IMG/VR virus record: IMGVR_UViG_3300042881_001075
Location: 1 to 32,332 of that record
Length of the DNA stretch: 32,332 bases
Direction: 5' to 3' (one strand)
Source of the DNA: a virus
This document shows positions 26,971 to 32,332 of this stretch, piece after piece; position 1 is the first letter of the stretch; every line of letters begins with the position of its first letter. The position numbers were made by a program, and so were the translations under genes. The notes under the pieces are model-generated. The model did not search any database, was not told the origin of the DNA, and saw only the letters and a list, made by a program, of their open reading frames with translations.

Positions 26971-28449
26971 TTATTTTATTGTGTTTCTCTTTGCTTTTGC
27001 TAAGCGTAGAGACATTGATCTTGGCATGTTATCTGGCAAGAAGTTTAGAACTGATGGATGATCTCCAACAATCTTTGAACCTCCTCCAGGAACATCTACA
27101 ACATCTAGAATAGTAGAAGCCTCTTCTTGTGCTTCTGGAAGTGGATCAATTACTGTTAGTTCAGACATTTTGTGTCCAACAAGAGTATCAGTTGCTTCCC
27201 AGCCACTTTCTACTTCTCTGTATACACGAATGAGAACTGCAGGATCTCCTTCTTCTGCTGTAATGCTGAAATCTGAGTTAGGAACATTTATAGATCCTTC
27301 TGTCTTGATTTCTACAATACGGCCTCTTGCAATGCCACCAGATGAGTTCCAACGAACAAAATCTCCAACTGCTTCACGCTTAGACATTTCATAGTCTTCA
27401 TCTTCTTCAACATCAGACATTGGGTATAGAGAATCTTCTTCCATTTCTCCATCTCCAAACAGCATAGACATTACTTCTACTGCCTTCATGATGTATTCGT
27501 GACCTTCAGATAAGTCTCCAAAGATTTGCTTTAATACTAGTAGTGATTCTCCTGTTATTTCTCTTCCCGCTTTTATTTCAGTCATTGCTCTCTTAATTGC
27601 TTCTCTAGCCTCTACAGAGGTTGCTGGATATGCAGGATATGTGACGATTGATACATCTCCGTCAGCCAAAGATACTTCAGTAAGCATTCTTTCTGTACGG
27701 TCATCGTTCCACTTTTGACGAATAACACGGAATGCAAATGACATTTGGTCAACATCTCCACGCTCAACAAGAGTATAGAGGTCTCTTGCTTCTTGTGTAT
27801 TTGCTAACTCTGCTTCAAAGTATAGTCCTTTTTCGTCTTCATATAATCTCATGGTACCGTTTTTGGTTCTGGCCATAGGCAATCCTTCATGATTAGCCAA
27901 TAGGCGAACATCTGGTGTTTCAGAGAGGGTCTTTCTGAATGCTCCTGGAGCAATCTTCTCAATGAATGGTAGAGGAACAGATGCTTCGTTAAACACAGCA
28001 GCGTAGCCTGCCATACGCATAGTACCGTCTTCTGCCTGTCTTGCCTCTATGTCTCTGACCGTAAAGGTACGGCGTTCTGTCTTTTTCATCTTGCTCCTTG
28101 CTTTATTAGTTTCATTATCTAATTTATCTATCTGGCGTTGTGCCCAGTCTTGAGCAGCATCATCAAAGTTTGCATTGCCACCCCAAAGTAGCCAAGCAAC
28201 TAATCCAGCACCAGGATATTCTGGATCTGAAGTATTACTGTTCTTTGGTGCATCTCCATCTGCCTTGTGTCTTGCGAACCAAGGTGCCATCTTTCTTACT
28301 TTATTGTCAGAGATATTGCCATCAGCCATCTCTCTTGCTTCTCTTTTAGTAGCATCAGTAAGTCCATCGCCACCAAAACCTTCTGCCAAGTAATCTAATC
28401 CTCTTTGTGCATTATTTCTAATGAACTGTGGAACATTCTCTACTGGCAT
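26971..28449 (-). CDS. Prohead protease with N- and C-terminal extra domains
   Basis: At 492 residues this is much longer than HK97 gp4. Residues 1-120 form a helical domain (VPQFIRNNAQRGLDYLAEGF, GAGLVAWLLWGGNANFDDAA). The U35-type protease spans about 121-300: RMAGYAAVFNEASVPLPFIE, the catalytic His187 in LLANHEGLP, and Ser237 in VDQMSFAFRV. Residues about 365-455 look like a Tudor-like barrel (VGDFVRWNSSGGIARGRIVE, VGHKMSELTVI). An internal ATG at 28089 (residue 121) has AAGGAG four bases upstream, so a shorter 372-residue protease is likely made as well. Confidence 0.93.
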   Translation of the reverse strand: MPVENVPQFIRNNAQRGLDYLAEGFGGDGLTDATKREAREMADGNISDNKVRKMAPWFARHKADGDAPKNSNTSDPEYPGAGLVAWLLWGGNANFDDAAQDWAQRQIDKLDNETNKARSKMKKTERRTFTVRDIEARQAEDGTMRMAGYAAVFNEASVPLPFIEKIAPGAFRKTLSETPDVRLLANHEGLPMARTKNGTMRLYEDEKGLYFEAELANTQEARDLYTLVERGDVDQMSFAFRVIRQKWNDDRTERMLTEVSLADGDVSIVTYPAYPATSVEAREAIKRAMTEIKAGREITGESLLVLKQIFGDLSEGHEYIMKAVEVMSMLFGDGEMEEDSLYPMSDVEEDEDYEMSKREAVGDFVRWNSSGGIARGRIVEIKTEGSINVPNSDFSITAEEGDPAVLIRVYREVESGWEATDTLVGHKMSELTVIDPLPEAQEEASTILDVVDVPGGGSKIVGDHPSVLNFLPDNMPRSMSLRLAKAKRNTIK

Positions 28450-29855
28450 TATTCCTTAACCTCATCACTGTAAACAGCGTTAGGATCTTCTGGATCAATT
28501 AATGCTACCTGCTGTAGTTGTGCTGAAGGAAGTCCTGTGTGTGACAAGTCTGTCATTTCTAGCATCTTGGCAACATCATCTGGGTTGTATCCAGCCTGTA
28601 CCAAGATAGAAGCAATCTCAGCCTTCATCTTGTCTCCAACAAGTGGTGCTTGATTAGCATCAATGTTCTGGAGAGGAAGTCTGTACTGATCTCCTTGATC
28701 ACCAAGTGATGACAAGTCTTCATAGTTGCGTACATCATTTAGTGACAAGAAGCCTTCTCTTAGTCCCTTTGTGTATGCATCAAAACGCTCTATTGTTGTA
28801 CCTCTCAAAAGTGCATCTAGATTAAAGCGAATAAATCCATCTGGCTCAGGAAGTAGTGGAGATAGTGCTTGTTCCAAACGCTCTAGCAATGGACGCAATG
28901 AGTGCTGAACAAATGAAAGGTTCTGTGCTTCAACTGATGAGTAGGACATTGAACCTGCAACTGGGTGTCCTAGCAGTGTCAATGGAACACGGAAGATTCT
29001 TGCAATGTCTTCAACATTAAACTTTCTTGCTTCAAGTAGTTGTGCATCTTGTGCATTTAGTGATAGTGGCTTAAATGATGCACCACCAGAAAGAATTCCA
29101 ACTTTACCTGCCATGTACGGACCAGAGTGTGATTCTTGCCAGTTACTAGCAATATCTCTTGCTTGCTCTGCATTTAATTCTCCTGCAACTTCAATAACTC
29201 CACCAGGATTTGATGCGTTACCAAAATATGATGCAGCGTATGTATCAGAAGCCTGTGCAATACCAACAGACATACGGCAAGCACCAATTGGGCTTAGTCC
29301 GTAGTATGATCCTGGTAATCTAAATAGTGGAATGTGAAGGACTTCGTTACTTGTTAGAATTTGATCATATAGATTATTATCTAAATCTTTAACTCTGTAA
29401 ACAAGAGGCTCTCCTGGAACAGGTCTTTCAATTCTTACTTCATTTGGGTTTAGTACATATAGTTCTGTTACTTCATTGTTATCATCTCGTACCGTCAAAA
29501 TAAATGCATTACCATGTAGGTGTAGAGATGTAATTACCTGCTCAATAAACTCTAGTCTTGTTGATTCTGGGTTAGGCTTGTTTACCCATTCTGGAGTATA
29601 GTTATAAACTGATGCATAAGATAGGCGATTACGGCCTCTGCGTACATAAGCACCCATTGGCAATGAAGCAATGGTATCTCCAAGAAGTCTTACGCATGAA
29701 TAAACGGTAGATGTGCGAATAGCAGACTCTGTGTCTACATAGGTACCTGTATTTGCAACACCAAACAAAGGACGAGGTGGAATCAGTGGAAGGATATACT
29801 GACTGTTCATATCTCTGGCTTCGCCAGATGCTCTTAGTCTTTTAGATAGACTCAT
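28449..29855 (-). CDS. Portal protein, HK97 type
   Basis: A 468-residue portal that forms the 12-fold ring for DNA entry. Markers: TSTVYSCVRLLGDTIASLPM, then EFIEQVITSLHLHGNAFILT, LYVLNPNEVRIERP, EVLHIPLFRLPGSYYGLSPI and EDIARIFRVPLTLLGH. The C-terminal part is acidic. AAAGGT lies six bases before the ATG; the stop overlaps the protease ATG. Confidence 0.96.
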   Translation of the reverse strand: MSLSKRLRASGEARDMNSQYILPLIPPRPLFGVANTGTYVDTESAIRTSTVYSCVRLLGDTIASLPMGAYVRRGRNRLSYASVYNYTPEWVNKPNPESTRLEFIEQVITSLHLHGNAFILTVRDDNNEVTELYVLNPNEVRIERPVPGEPLVYRVKDLDNNLYDQILTSNEVLHIPLFRLPGSYYGLSPIGACRMSVGIAQASDTYAASYFGNASNPGGVIEVAGELNAEQARDIASNWQESHSGPYMAGKVGILSGGASFKPLSLNAQDAQLLEARKFNVEDIARIFRVPLTLLGHPVAGSMSYSSVEAQNLSFVQHSLRPLLERLEQALSPLLPEPDGFIRFNLDALLRGTTIERFDAYTKGLREGFLSLNDVRNYEDLSSLGDQGDQYRLPLQNIDANQAPLVGDKMKAEIASILVQAGYNPDDVAKMLEMTDLSHTGLPSAQLQQVALIDPEDPNAVYSDEVKE

Positions 29856-29882
29856 TTGATTACCTTTTTCCCTTAGTTAATT

Positions 29883-32332
<2,450 letters not shown>

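Overview
The window is an AT-rich double-stranded DNA phage (siphovirus type, HK97-fold capsid). Every gene but one reads leftwards on the minus strand. The host is probably an actinobacterium: the lysin ends in the C-terminal signature typical of actinobacterial lytic transglycosylases, and three genes have a leaderless promoter layout (TANNNT, six bases, ATG) common in that phylum. The low GC would suit a streamlined aquatic actinobacterium; that part is inference.

Read in the direction of transcription, from right to left, the map is: tail fibre (29883 to the right edge), portal, prohead protease, major capsid protein, head-tail connectors, two tandem tail-tube paralogues, tail assembly chaperone with a -1 frameshift, a gp10-like protein, tape measure, minor tail proteins, a Pro/Cys-rich repeat protein, three small genes, three Fe(II)/2-oxoglutarate oxygenase-like genes, a radical SAM enzyme and a GT61-type glycosyltransferase (to 12568). 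A sulfotransferase-like gene (11916-12587) is the only plus-strand gene and converges on that operon. Further left come two holin-like membrane proteins, a treble-clef/GIY-YIG nuclease, a small leaderless gene, a lysin, a GT4 glycosyltransferase and about 16 tiny proteins, many with CxxC zinc motifs. Then come an HNH endonuclease, a GC-rich cos-like gap, the small terminase, a three-domain S1 RNA-binding protein, the large terminase and three small genes, ending in the N-terminus of a collagen-like fibre at the left edge.

The left-edge fibre start and the right-edge fibre end are in the same frame when the ends are joined. If the shared CTG is merged, the Gly-X-Y register also runs through unbroken. 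The window is therefore probably a complete circularly permuted genome of about 32.3 kb with a single fibre gene of about 890 residues. If so, it has no recognisable polymerase, primase, helicase or integrase and would depend on host replication.

The most unusual parts are: (1) a late-operon cassette of oxygenases, radical SAM enzyme and glycosyltransferase, read with the virion genes and lying just downstream of an extensin-like proline-rich protein, in a phage that also has a collagen-like fibre, which suggests phage-encoded modification of virion proteins; (2) a probable small RNA of about 80 nt (9417-9500) with its own promoter and terminator, showing an anti-Shine-Dalgarno sequence in a loop; (3) an S1-like protein between the terminase genes; (4) palindromic operator-like sites over two promoters, and a promoter motif repeated upstream of two small-gene clusters.
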